A stretch of DNA of 64,000 bases from CAADGL01 sp964643885 (GTDB taxonomy: Bacteria > Planctomycetota > Phycisphaerae > UBA1845 > Fen-1342), in assembly GCA_964643885.1 (NCBI GenBank), contig CAZXUI010000018.1, positions 1 through 64,000 on the forward strand. The letters run 5' to 3'. Of the stretch, positions 24,599 through 33,134 are shown in pieces. Below the pieces are notes generated by a model. The model was given only the letters and a program-made list of their open reading frames with translations, searched no databases and was not told the origin of the DNA. Numbering within the stretch: position 1 is the stretch's first letter; every line of letters starts with the position of its first letter. The position numbers and the translations under genes were made by a program.

Positions 24599-25752
24599 GT
24601 CGTGATCGCACCGCGGAAACTCACCATCGCCGCGCCGGCCAGCGCCGTCAGCGCAACCGCCGCCAGGTACGCCGCGGGCCGGCCGCCGACGTCGTAAAGC
24701 GCGCCCCCCGCCAGGTTCCCGGAGAATCGTCCCAGCCCCAGCACCGCCTGGTTGAGCCCCGCCAGCCGTCCCTGCGCCTGTGCGCTGACGATGCGCGACA
24801 GCAGCCCCGACAGCGCCGGCGTCACCAGGGCCACGCCCAGCGCCATCAGCAACGTCGCCGCCCAGAACCCCACCAGCACCGGCCCGGGTGCGACCCACGC
24901 AAAGCCCGCCCCCAACAGCGTCAGCCCCGTGAAGATCGTGTTTCGCTCGCCGAAGTGATGCACGAAGGCCCGGATCAACCCGCCCTGCACAATCACGCCG
25001 ATCAGCCCGAACAGGCTCCACGTCAGCGCCTTGGCCCGCTCGTCGAAGCCGTAGTCCGTCGCCATCACCAGCGAGTACGTCGACACCAGCTCCGACGTCG
25101 CGATCGTCACCAGCAGTGTCGCGACCAGCAGGATCGGCACACCCGGCAGCCGCAAGACGCGCGCGTCCGGCGGCCGCATCGTCTGCGAGTGCTGTGCCGC
25201 GGCATTCGGCGGCGCCGTTTCGCGCAGCAGCGTGCCGATGATCAGCAGCGACAGCACCTGGAGCACCGCGCAAGCCCACCCCACCGCGTGCGTGCCCGCG
25301 AAATACGCCACGAAACCGCCCACCAGCGGACCGAACATCAGCGAAATGCCGAACGCCGCCCCGATCAGACCGACCGCCGCCGCACGCCGGGCCGGCTCGC
25401 TCACATCCGCCGCCACCGCCTGCGCGAGCCCCGCCTGCGCCCCGAAGATCCCGGTGATCAGCCGCGCCAACGCCAGCCAGCCGATGCTCGGCGCCAGCGC
25501 CCAGCCCACCGAGCCCGCCAGCGTCCCGGCCGACGCGAGCGCCAGCATCGGCCGCCGCCCGACGCGGTCCGCCCACGTCCCGAACAGCGGGTTGAAGACC
25601 ACCTTCGGCAGGCTGGCCAACCCGAACAGCACGCCCAGCCACAGCGGCCCGCCGCCCAGCCCGCTGCAATGCGCATCCAGCACCGGCAGCACCGCCCCGA
25701 AGGTCAGCCCCTCGCAGAGCACGACCAGCGCAACGGCGATCAGCGGTGGCAT
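24586..25752 (-). CDS. Major facilitator superfamily exporter (TetA-like DHA1 group)
   Basis: 388 residues, about twelve hydrophobic helices. The loop 2-3 motif A is GTWADRVGRRPMLALASAG, typical of MFS. LARLITGIFGAQAGLAQAVA and GLIGAAFGISLMFGPLVGGF correspond to motifs B and C of drug:H+ antiporters of the TetA type. Substrate cannot be told. It starts 3 bp after the stop of the upstream sigma-54 activator gene, so they may be co-transcribed and the exporter could be under the same signal. Confidence 0.85.
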   Translation of the reverse strand: MPPLIAVALVVLCEGLTFGAVLPVLDAHCSGLGGGPLWLGVLFGLASLPKVVFNPLFGTWADRVGRRPMLALASAGTLAGSVGWALAPSIGWLALARLITGIFGAQAGLAQAVAADVSEPARRAAAVGLIGAAFGISLMFGPLVGGFVAYFAGTHAVGWACAVLQVLSLLIIGTLLRETAPPNAAAQHSQTMRPPDARVLRLPGVPILLVATLLVTIATSELVSTYSLVMATDYGFDERAKALTWSLFGLIGVIVQGGLIRAFVHHFGERNTIFTGLTLLGAGFAWVAPGPVLVGFWAATLLMALGVALVTPALSGLLSRIVSAQAQGRLAGLNQAVLGLGRFSGNLAGGALYDVGGRPAAYLAAVALTALAGAAMVSFRGAITTGDK

Positions 25753-25755
25753 TCG

Positions 25756-27279
25756 TTACGCATCATCCGGGCGGGATATCTGGTACTTGCGCAGCCGGTA
25801 GCGAAGATTGTCGCGCGAGATACCCAGCGCCTCGGCCGTCTTGGTCTGGTTCCAGCCATTCTCCTCCAGCGCCTTCACGATCATCGCCCGCTCATAGCCC
25901 TCCAGCAGTGAGCCGGTCTCGGCCGGCGTCGCCGGCCGCGGCGAGCCGACGATCTCGCGCGGCAACTGCTCGGCCGTGATCTCGCCCACGTCGCACAGCA
26001 GCACCGCCCGCTCGATCACGTTGCGCATCTCGCGGATGTTGCCCGGCCAGCGATAGCCGCAAAGCAGCTCCACCGCGTCGCTGGCGACCGCCGGCTTCTG
26101 CCAGCCCAGCTCGCGCGCATTCCGCTCGACGAAGTGGTCGATCAGCAGCGGTATGTCCTCGCGCCGCTCCCTCAGCGGCGGCAGATGAATCGGGAAGACG
26201 TTCAGCCGATAGAACAGGTCCTCCCGAAATTCGCCCTCCTCCATCGCCTTCTTCAGGTCGCGGTTCGTCGCCGCGATGATCCGCACGTCGCACGAGATCG
26301 TCTTCGTCCCGCCGACGCGCACGAATTCGCGCTCCTGAAGCACGCGCAGCAGCTTGATCTGCGTCGAGCCGCTGATGTCGCCGATCTCGTCCAGAAACAG
26401 CGTACCGCCGTCGGCCAGCTCGAAACGCCCCATCTTCTGCCCGACCGCGCCCGTGAACGCGCCCGCCTCGTGCCCGAACAGCTCGCTCTCCAGCAGCGTC
26501 TCCGGCAGCGCCGCACAGTTGATCGCGATGAACGGCCGGTTCTTCCGCCCGCTGACCGCGTGAATCCGCCGCGCGGTCAGTTCCTTGCCCGTTCCCGTCT
26601 CGCCCAGCAGCAGCACCGTCGCATTCGTGCCGGCGACGCGGTCACACAGCGACAGCACCTCGCGCAGCGCGCTGCTGTTGCCGATGATCGAGTCATCCTG
26701 CGCCACCCCCTCGCGCAGCCCCAGGTTCTCGCGCTTCAGCGCCTCGTGCAGTTGCGCGTTCGAGACGCTGATCGTCGCCAGGTTCGCGAAGACCTGGAGG
26801 ATCTCCAGATCGCGCGGCGAGAACTGCTCTCTCCCGCTCTTGTTGAGCACCTCGACGACGCCCACCACCCGCCCGCGGTAGCTCAGCGGCGCCACCGCCA
26901 TCCCCGTCGTCGTAAAGCTCGACTTCTTGTCGATCCCCTCGAAAAAATCCGGATGCGTCCGCACATCCGGAACCAGCTCCGCCTGCGCCGTCGACGCCAC
27001 CCGCCCCGCGATCCCCAGGTCCGCGTCGAACTCCTCCCCGATCAGCATCTTCCCGTGAACCCCCACCGCCGCCTTGAACACCAGCTTCTTCCGCGGCCGG
27101 TCCAGCAGCAGCACCGAGCTCGCCTCGGCCGCCAGCACGTCCGCCGCCCCCTGGGCGATCGCCTGGAGCACCTCCTGGAGGTCCAGCGAGCGGTTCATCG
27201 TGGCCGAGGCTTCGAGCAGGGCCCGCAGGGCCTCTTCCCCGATCGATCCGCTCTTGATGGCGACTGGCGATTCCGACAT
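25756..27279 (-). CDS. Sigma-54-dependent transcriptional activator with GAF sensor domain
   Basis: 507 residues from ATG 27279 ([12 protein letters not shown]); an in-frame TTG at 27297 is the alternative. Residues about 20-170 form a GAF domain ([40 protein letters not shown]). The AAA+ domain has Walker A GETGTGKE, the sigma-54-contacting GAFTGA loop ([16 protein letters not shown]), Walker [13 protein letters not shown] and arginine-finger region. The C-terminal Fis helix-turn-helix is [20 protein letters not shown]. It would activate RpoN promoters in response to a ligand bound by the GAF domain; targets are unknown. Confidence 0.93.
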   Translation of the reverse strand: MSESPVAIKSGSIGEEALRALLEASATMNRSLDLQEVLQAIAQGAADVLAAEASSVLLLDRPRKKLVFKAAVGVHGKMLIGEEFDADLGIAGRVASTAQAELVPDVRTHPDFFEGIDKKSSFTTTGMAVAPLSYRGRVVGVVEVLNKSGREQFSPRDLEILQVFANLATISVSNAQLHEALKRENLGLREGVAQDDSIIGNSSALREVLSLCDRVAGTNATVLLLGETGTGKELTARRIHAVSGRKNRPFIAINCAALPETLLESELFGHEAGAFTGAVGQKMGRFELADGGTLFLDEIGDISGSTQIKLLRVLQEREFVRVGGTKTISCDVRIIAATNRDLKKAMEEGEFREDLFYRLNVFPIHLPPLRERREDIPLLIDHFVERNARELGWQKPAVASDAVELLCGYRWPGNIREMRNVIERAVLLCDVGEITAEQLPREIVGSPRPATPAETGSLLEGYERAMIVKALEENGWNQTKTAEALGISRDNLRYRLRKYQISRPDDA

Positions 27280-27536
27280 CGGCACCCCGCCGGGCAAGGG
27301 TCACGTCCGCCGCGGCATTATCGCCGCACGTCCCGTCGACACAAGCGCTTAGCGACGCGCCCGCCGCCGCCGCGACTCCCGCCTCTCGGCACGAATCATC
27401 CCCCCTGCCCGCCCCCGGATCAGCCGATAACATACGCAGGCGCCACGACTTGCCCGAATCGGACGGCGCCCGCCGGCCCGCGGACGAATCGCCGCCGAAC
27501 CCGAGCCCACGGACAGCGTATCAGGAGCGTGTGCTG

Positions 27537-28133
27537 GTGGAGAAACGAAGCGACGAGGAATTGCTCGCCGAGCACGTGAAGGGCGTGCCTGGGGCGTTCG
27601 ACGAGCTCATCGCCCGCTATGCAGGTGAGCTCTTCGGCTTCCTCAGCCGCTTCGTCGGAAACCGCGCGGCCGCGGACGACCTGGTGCAGGAGGCGTTCCT
27701 CCAGGTGCACATGTCCGCCGCCTCGTTCGACGCGTCGCGAAGCTTCAAACCCTGGCTTTACACGATCGCGTCGAACAAGGCCCGTGACTACCTCCGCTCG
27801 CGCGGCCGCCGGCAGGAGCAGTCGCTCGACGCCCCGCTGGCCGGCAGCGATGCGGCCGTCGCCAGCACGGTGGCCGGCGAAGCCCCGAGCGCTGATGAGC
27901 AGCCCTCGGCCGACGAGCGGAAACAGAAGGTACGGGAGTTGATCGCACGCATGCCGGAGCACCTGCGAGCCATCCTGCTGCTGGGATACTTCCAGCAACT
28001 GCCCTATGCCGAGATCGCAGAAGTGCTGGATATTCCGGTGGGCACCGTCAAGAGCCGGCTGCACGCGGCGGTGGGCCATTTCGCCCGCCTGTGGGCCGCC
28101 GAGAACCGAACGAGCCTGCCCGCGAGGGGATGA
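27537..28133 (+). CDS. ECF-type RNA polymerase sigma factor
   Basis: 198 residues from GTG 27537, nine bases after AGGAG (27523-27527). GTG 27531 and TTG 27450 are in-frame alternatives. Region 2 is FDELIARYAGELFGFLSRFV, AADDLVQEAFLQVH and FKPWLYTIASNKARDYLRSR. Region 4 is LLLGYFQQLPYAEIAEVLDI with PVGTVKSRLHAAV. Between them is a long acidic linker. The gene for a likely anti-sigma partner starts 14 bp downstream, so the factor is presumably held inactive until a signal releases it. Confidence 0.93.
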   Translation: MEKRSDEELLAEHVKGVPGAFDELIARYAGELFGFLSRFVGNRAAADDLVQEAFLQVHMSAASFDASRSFKPWLYTIASNKARDYLRSRGRRQEQSLDAPLAGSDAAVASTVAGEAPSADEQPSADERKQKVRELIARMPEHLRAILLLGYFQQLPYAEIAEVLDIPVGTVKSRLHAAVGHFARLWAAENRTSLPARG

Positions 28134-28147
28134 TTGGGGAAGCGATG

Positions 28148-29167
28148 ATGTCGAAAACAGACCTGGACATGCAACTGGACTCGACGCTGCTAGAGCTGCA
28201 CCTGGGCCACCTCAGCGAAGCCGAGAGCGACGCGTTGACCGCGCGGATCGAGCGTGAGCCCGCACTGGCGTCTCAGCACGAGGCCCTCGGCGCGATGTTC
28301 GCCGCGCTGAGCACGCTGGCGGACGAGCCCGCGCCCGCCGGCCTCCGCGAGCGCATCTCGGCCCGCGTGGCCGCGGCGCCGATGCGCCTTGCGCGGCCCC
28401 GGCCGGCCGAGCCCGTTCCGCCAGACCCGGACGCCTCCTTCGGCCCGATCCGCATCTATCACTTCCGCGACATCCTGGCCGTCGCGGCCATGATCGTGCT
28501 CGCGGTCGGTGTCGGCGTGCCCAGCGCCCTGCATCTGCGCGAGCGAAATCACCGCATCGCCTGTGCAGCGAACCTGGCCGAGGTCGGCCGCGGCGTGCAG
28601 GCCTATGCCATGGTCTTCAACGAGAACCTGCCCTTCGCCGGCTGGAGCCAGCGGGCCTCCTGGCAGCCGACCGACGAGCCGGGTGTGCAGACCTTGCCCA
28701 ATCGCCGGCACGTCTTCCCGCTGCTGGCCCGCGGGCTCGTCTCGCCAGAGGCGTTCGTCTGTCCGTCGTCTAATGACGTGCCCATGCCCGCCAGCGAGGT
28801 CACCCGCCGCAGCGACTTCCTCGAATCGCGCAATGTCAGCTACGCCTACCAGAACATGGCCGGCGTGCGGCCGTCGCTTCGCAGCGACGCCCGGCTGCCG
28901 ATCCTCAGCGACGACAACCCGCTCTTCGACGACGGTCTGCCGCTGCTCGATCTGCGGCGGATCACGCGCGGCAGCCCCGCCGAGTCCAATTCCGACGCCC
29001 ACGGCGGCGCCGGCCAGAACATCCTCACGCTCGACGGCAGCAGCATCTGGGTCACCACGCCCTTCTCCGGCGTCGGCGGCGACAACATCTGGATGCTCGA
29101 GCGCGTAATGGACTACACCGGCCGCGAGGGCCCGCAGACGGCGACGGATTCGCATCTGATCAAGTAA
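28148..29167 (+). CDS. Anti-sigma factor fused to a pseudopilin-like (H-x-DG) sensor domain
   Basis: 339 residues from ATG 28148 (a second ATG sits just before it at 28145; GGGGAAG upstream). Residues 1-75 are a helical segment with the pattern of an anti-sigma N-terminus (LELHLGHLSEAESDALTARI, EREPALASQHEALGAMFAAL). One transmembrane helix follows (ILAVAAMIVLAVGVGVPSAL). The outer part begins IACAANLAEVGRGVQAYAMV and ends NSDAHGGAGQNILTLDGSSI. These match the C-x2-NL-x2-G and H-x10-DG elements of planctomycete pseudopilin-like proteins, compare [12 protein letters not shown] in the 49055 gene. Binding to the upstream sigma factor is inferred from position; no zinc-binding HxxxCxxC is present. 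Confidence 0.72.
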   Translation: MSKTDLDMQLDSTLLELHLGHLSEAESDALTARIEREPALASQHEALGAMFAALSTLADEPAPAGLRERISARVAAAPMRLARPRPAEPVPPDPDASFGPIRIYHFRDILAVAAMIVLAVGVGVPSALHLRERNHRIACAANLAEVGRGVQAYAMVFNENLPFAGWSQRASWQPTDEPGVQTLPNRRHVFPLLARGLVSPEAFVCPSSNDVPMPASEVTRRSDFLESRNVSYAYQNMAGVRPSLRSDARLPILSDDNPLFDDGLPLLDLRRITRGSPAESNSDAHGGAGQNILTLDGSSIWVTTPFSGVGGDNIWMLERVMDYTGREGPQTATDSHLIK

Positions 29168-30032
29168 CCGCGGCGGCGCGGCTCGATTTGAGCATGCCGC
29201 GCGCTACGCCCGCGATGACTGTAACCAACAGGTAGCTGAGGCCCGCCAGCACGATCATCGTCGGACCGGCCGGCAGGTTCGGCGAATAGCTCAGCGCCAG
29301 TCCGCCCGACGTGAACACCACCGCCAGCCCCCCGGCCGCCAGCATCGTCTGCCACAGCGTGCGGCAGAAGAACCCCGCGATCGCCACCGGCAGCGTCAGC
29401 AGCGCGATCACCAGGATGATTCCCACCACCGACGCCAGCACCACCACCGTCAGCGCGGTCATCCCCAGCAGCAGCAGGTAGTACGCCTCCACCCGCACGC
29501 CCCGCAGCCGGGCGAACTCCTCGTCGAAGCAGATCGCCAGAAACTGCTTGTACAGCAGCAGCCCCAACCCGATCACGACCAGGTCCAGCAGGGCGATCAG
29601 CACGAGCTGCTGCCGCGCGACCATCAGAATGTTGCCGAACAGATACGTCTGGAGATCGGCCGCGTACCCCGGCGTGCGCCAGATGAACAGCACACCCACC
29701 GCCATGCCCACCGCGTAAAGCGCGCTGATGACCGTGTCCTCGCGCTCGCGAGCCCGCAGGCTCACCAGCCCGATGATCGCCGCCGCCAGCAGCGCCGCCG
29801 CCACCGCCCCATAGAACGGATCGAGCCACCCCCAGCCCCACACGACCTGCACGTAGCGGGCCGCCCCGATGCCCCCCAGCACGCAGTGCGCGATCCCGCT
29901 GGCGATGTAGCTGATCCGCCGCACCACGACGTACGTCCCAACGACGCCGCATGCCACGCTCGCCAGCCACCCGGCCAGCAGCGCCTGCTGAAGCAGTTCG
30001 TAGCGGCCGACCGCCTCGAAGAACTCGTACAC
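29160..30032 (-). CDS. znuB: Metal (zinc/manganese) ABC transporter permease
   Basis: 290 residues from GTG 30032, six bases after AGGA; the longer frame to 30206 overlaps the ATPase gene and is not protein-like. About eight to nine helices. Diagnostic stretches are VVRRISYIASGIAHCVLGGI (coupling helix region with the family's SH/AH pattern), DLQTYLFGNILMVARQQLVL and VVGIILVIALLTLPVAIAGF. It forms the membrane channel with the ATPase encoded 8 bp upstream. Its stop overlaps the convergent anti-sigma gene by 8 bp. Znu symbol by operon context; Mn or Fe cannot be excluded. Confidence 0.85.
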   Translation of the reverse strand: MYEFFEAVGRYELLQQALLAGWLASVACGVVGTYVVVRRISYIASGIAHCVLGGIGAARYVQVVWGWGWLDPFYGAVAAALLAAAIIGLVSLRAREREDTVISALYAVGMAVGVLFIWRTPGYAADLQTYLFGNILMVARQQLVLIALLDLVVIGLGLLLYKQFLAICFDEEFARLRGVRVEAYYLLLLGMTALTVVVLASVVGIILVIALLTLPVAIAGFFCRTLWQTMLAAGGLAVVFTSGGLALSYSPNLPAGPTMIVLAGLSYLLVTVIAGVARGMLKSSRAAAVT

Positions 30033-30040
30033 GTGCCGTC

Positions 30041-30901
30041 CTATCTGCCGCCGTGCGAATGAGGCGGATGCGAATGACCGTGGCCGTGCGAGTGGCCGTG
30101 CGGGTGACCGTGGTGCACCATGCGCACATCGTGGCCGTACAGCTCGCTGATCACCTCGCCCGTCACCTGGCTGGTCGTGTGCACCTGCACGGTGCGATTC
30201 ACGCACACCACGCGCGTCACGAACTGCGAGACGAAGCCCACGTCGTGGCTGACCAGCACGATCGTCAGCCGCTCGTTCAGCCGCCGCAGCAGCTCATAGA
30301 GCTGCTCTTCCACGCGCATGTCGAGGTTCGCCGTCGGCTCGTCCAGCAGCAGCATCTCCGGCTCGCACGCCAGCGCCCGCGCGATCAGCACCCGCTGCCG
30401 CTGCCCGCCCGAAAGCGCCGCGAACGACCGCCTGCGGCAATCGAGCAGTCCCACTTCCTCCAGCGCCTGGGCCGCGATCTGCACATCCGTCCGCCCATGC
30501 ATCCCCAGCGCACGCGACCGCCCCAGCCGCCCCATAAGCACCACGTCCATCACCGTCACGGGAAATCGCGGGTCCAGCAGCGCCGACTGCGGCATGTACC
30601 CGACGCGTTTGCGCGCCTCGGCCGGCGGCACCCCCAGCAGCCGCACCGTCCCCCGGTCCGGCTGAATCAGCCCCAGCGCCAGCTTGAGCAGCGTCGATTT
30701 TCCCCCGCCGTTCGGCCCGACCAATCCCACGAATTCGCAGCGGCGGATCGTCAGATTGACGTTCTCCACCGCCGGCGGACCCGCATACGTAAACGTCACG
30801 CCGCGCAGCTCGATCACCGGCTCGGCCGCCGCCGCATCCGGCCGATCGGCCGCCTCATCCGTCCGCGCCGCCGCAATCTCACCCAAGCTACTTCTCCTCA
30901 T
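30041..30901 (-). CDS. znuC: Metal ABC transporter ATP-binding protein with a histidine-rich tail
   Basis: 286 residues. Walker A GPNGGGKSTLLK, Q-loop YMPQSALLD, ABC signature LSGGQRQRVLIARAL, Walker B EMLLLDEPTANLD and the switch His in IVLVSHDVGFVS. The D-D-x-F region is followed by a C-terminal tail dense in His (HHGHPHGHSHGHGHSHPP), unusual for an ATPase and suggesting zinc binding or buffering. ATG 30901 overlaps the znuA stop; a TTG at 30886, seven bases after AGGAG, may be the true start. Energises uptake of the metal bound by ZnuA. Confidence 0.9.
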   Translation of the reverse strand: MRRSSLGEIAAARTDEAADRPDAAAAEPVIELRGVTFTYAGPPAVENVNLTIRRCEFVGLVGPNGGGKSTLLKLALGLIQPDRGTVRLLGVPPAEARKRVGYMPQSALLDPRFPVTVMDVVLMGRLGRSRALGMHGRTDVQIAAQALEEVGLLDCRRRSFAALSGGQRQRVLIARALACEPEMLLLDEPTANLDMRVEEQLYELLRRLNERLTIVLVSHDVGFVSQFVTRVVCVNRTVQVHTTSQVTGEVISELYGHDVRMVHHGHPHGHSHGHGHSHPPHSHGGR

Positions 30902-31940
30902 CCCACAGCGCCGCCGCGATCTGCCGAGCCATGGTGCGCATGTTCGCCAGGTAGTCGCGCGCGAGCGGATCGAGCGTCTCCACCCGCGCTCCGACCTCGC
31001 GTGCCAGAGACTCGACCGCCGTGCGCGAATACTGCGGCTCGATGAAGATCACCCGCACCTTCGCTCGCCGCGCGTGCTCCGTCAGCGCCGCCAGCTCCCG
31101 CGGCGTCGGCTCCTTGCCCGATACCTCCACCGCCGTCTGCTTCAGTCCGTAGGCCGCGGCCAGATAGCCGTACGCCGGATGGAACACGAAGAACTCACGC
31201 CCAGCCAGCGGCCCGAACAGCTCCCGCAGCTCACTATCCAGCGCCTCCAGCTCGGCCGAGAGCTTCGTCAGGTTCGCCTCATACTCCGCCTTTCCCTCCG
31301 CATCGACCGCCACCAGCGCCGAACATACGGCCTGCGCCTGCCTGCGCACCAGGCGCGGATCGAGCCAGATATGCGGATCGGGCTCGCCCGCGCTCTTCAA
31401 AACCGCGCCACCATCCCGGTCTTCGCCGGCTTCATCGTGCTCGTGACCGGCGTGATCGTGCCCCTCATGGTCGTGCGTCTCATGCCCATCCTCACCGTGA
31501 TCGTGACCCTCCATCCAGAGCCGCTCGATCCCGTGCGCTGTATCGACCACGCGCGGCCGACGCCGGCCCGCCTCCAGCCGCTCCACCACGCGCTGCTCGA
31601 AGGGCATTCCGACGGTCAGCAACAGGCTCGCATCCTGCACGCGGACGACCTGCTGTGCGGTCGGCTCATACACATGCGGCGACTGCCCCGCCCGCACCAG
31701 CACCTCCACCTCCACACGCGCGCCGCCCACACGCTCCGCCACGAACGCCAGCGGCGGGATGCTCGCCACGACGATCAGCTTCTCGCCCGCGCGACCGGCA
31801 CGCTGATCCCCCGGGAGCGATCGATCGCAGCCGGCCGCGAGCCCCCCCGCCGCACACACCGCCGCCACGGCAGCCGCCAGCCGCCGCACGCGCCGTCCGA
31901 CCGTCAGACCCGCCGCGCGCAACACAGGCTCACTCCTCAT
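30888..31940 (-). CDS. znuA: Zinc ABC transporter substrate-binding lipoprotein
   Basis: 350 residues from ATG 31940. A lipobox LAAGC follows a long hydrophobic signal. Metal ligands typical of cluster-9 binding proteins are visible: GQSPHVYEPTAQQ, DPHIWLDPRLV and EFFVFHPAYGYLA. A His/Asp/Glu-rich loop (GHDHGEDGHETHDHEGHDH) sits between the first two, as in zinc-specific ZnuA. ISAxEP-like region is VRVIFIEPQYS. Overlaps the upstream regulator gene by 11 bp and the downstream ATPase gene by 14 bp, so the four genes form a tightly packed operon. Confidence 0.92.
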   Translation of the reverse strand: MRSEPVLRAAGLTVGRRVRRLAAAVAAVCAAGGLAAGCDRSLPGDQRAGRAGEKLIVVASIPPLAFVAERVGGARVEVEVLVRAGQSPHVYEPTAQQVVRVQDASLLLTVGMPFEQRVVERLEAGRRRPRVVDTAHGIERLWMEGHDHGEDGHETHDHEGHDHAGHEHDEAGEDRDGGAVLKSAGEPDPHIWLDPRLVRRQAQAVCSALVAVDAEGKAEYEANLTKLSAELEALDSELRELFGPLAGREFFVFHPAYGYLAAAYGLKQTAVEVSGKEPTPRELAALTEHARRAKVRVIFIEPQYSRTAVESLAREVGARVETLDPLARDYLANMRTMARQIAAALWDEEK

Positions 31941-32235
31941 TCGCCGCCCGCCCGCTATGCACGTGCCGATGCGGCCGCTCCGAGCAGACCAGGTGAAACT
32001 CGTGACACTTCGAGCACTCGCGGACGGCATGGTCCGCCGCGAACGCCTCCCAGTGCCGCCGCTGGTTGGGCGTCAGAATGCCCGTCCCCAGGCAGAGGGG
32101 ACAGGCGTTCTCGAGCGCGGCCAGAATCGCCGAGCGAATGAAGTCGGAGCGGTTCGGCACGCCGCGCAGCGCCTCCAGCAGCGACCGATCGGCCTTGAAG
32201 GTGACGATGCTTTCCTTGCGAACCGCCCGCTTCAT
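31930..32235 (-). CDS. Ribbon-helix-helix metal-responsive regulator with C4 zinc site
   Basis: 101 residues from ATG 32235 (MKRAVRKESIVTFKADRSLL). The first 45 residues form a CopG-type ribbon-helix-helix domain: ESIVTFKADRSLLEALRG as the strand, then VPNRSDFIRSAILAALEN. The C-terminal half holds CPLCLGTG, RHWEAFAADH and CSKCHEFHLVC, plus HRHVH: two CxxC pairs that probably bind zinc. First gene of the zinc operon, overlapping znuA. By analogy with NikR or other metal sensors it would repress the operon when zinc is plentiful. Homodimer DNA binding is known for the fold; the sensing role is inference. Confidence 0.75.
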   Translation of the reverse strand: MKRAVRKESIVTFKADRSLLEALRGVPNRSDFIRSAILAALENACPLCLGTGILTPNQRRHWEAFAADHAVRECSKCHEFHLVCSERPHRHVHSGRAANEE

Positions 32236-32331
32236 GATCCACCTGCACGCGCCGGCGACCCTTCCAGCAGGCCCGGCCGCTTCCCCAGCAAGCCCGGCCG
32301 CCCCGCCTGAGATCTCGGCCGGCCCGCCCGG

Positions 32332-32359
32332 ATTATTACGTTGTATTACCACCCGTCAA
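32332..32359 (-). promoter_or_regulatory. Promoter and candidate operator of the zinc operon
   Basis: On the minus strand TTGACG (32359-32354) and AATAAT (32337-32332) are 16 bases apart. Two GTAAT half-sites (complements of ATTAC at 32335-32339 and 32345-32349) lie one helical turn apart, over the -10 and in the spacer. This AT-rich patch stands out in very GC-rich surroundings and lies about 97 bp upstream of the regulator start. RHH proteins bind such repeated short half-sites, so autoregulation is plausible. Confidence 0.6.
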
Positions 32360-32651
32360 GCGGCCGGGGCGTCCAGAATCCGGTACGGCAAAGATCCTCT
32401 TTGCCGCCGCTCCGCAACCGCGGGACCGGCCGGGTCGTATGCTCAGGCCGGCGGGTGGCATGCTTTCGCCGCAGGCGTAAGCATGCTCCTCGGTCGCAGG
32501 GGAGCTGCCGGCGGCTTCTCGCGTCAGTAGCGAAGCGTGACTCGCCCGGCGGACTCAACTGCGCACCTCGTCCACCGCGCAACGGGAACGACGAACGAGC
32601 CCCCGTCCCGGATCACAGCACAGAACGGAACAGCCCCGCCCGCGCCCGCCC

Positions 32652-33098
32652 TCACGCCAGAAACCGATCCTCGAACCCGCGAAATGCCGCCCGATCCTCG
32701 ACCCGGCACGCCGACAACCTGTGCCGGTTCAGGGCAATCAACCCATACACCGCGTCCCGCACCGGCCGCGGAATCACCACCAGCGCATACAGCAGCCGCC
32801 ACAACCCCCCCAGCCGCCGCACGATCCGCAGCGACGCCGTCGAACGCACGAACGACCGGCCGCCCTCGATCAGCACCATCGAGTTCGGCTGCGCATCGGC
32901 GAACCCCGCCTCGCGCAGCAGCCTCTGACCGATCTCCGATTGCCGGGGAGCGAAGACGAAATGCCGCCGCGTGTCGCGGCGCAGAATGAACCGCACGCTG
33001 CGCTGACAGAACCCGCACCGGCCGTCGAAGATGACCACCGCGGGCTCCGCCTCGCGCCGCGGCTGAAACTCAGGGCTCGACTCCGGCCTCGCGCTCAT
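32652..33098 (-). CDS. DCC-family thiol-disulfide oxidoreductase-like protein (DUF393)
   Basis: 148 residues from ATG 33098 (MSARPESSPEF). The DxxCxxC signature is VVIFDGRCGFCQRSVRFILR, followed by FVFAPRQSEIGQRLLREAGF and SMVLIEGGRSFVRSTASLRI, the normal layout of this family. A hydrophobic segment LWRLLYALVVIPRPVRDAVY suggests membrane association. Substrate unknown. It lies 36 bp after the stop of the E2 gene on the same strand and could be the last gene of the pyruvate dehydrogenase transcript. Confidence 0.88.
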   Translation of the reverse strand: MSARPESSPEFQPRREAEPAVVIFDGRCGFCQRSVRFILRRDTRRHFVFAPRQSEIGQRLLREAGFADAQPNSMVLIEGGRSFVRSTASLRIVRRLGGLWRLLYALVVIPRPVRDAVYGLIALNRHRLSACRVEDRAAFRGFEDRFLA

Positions 33099-33134
33099 GC
33101 GCAAGATCATAGCCGCCGCGGCCGCCCCGCCGCT

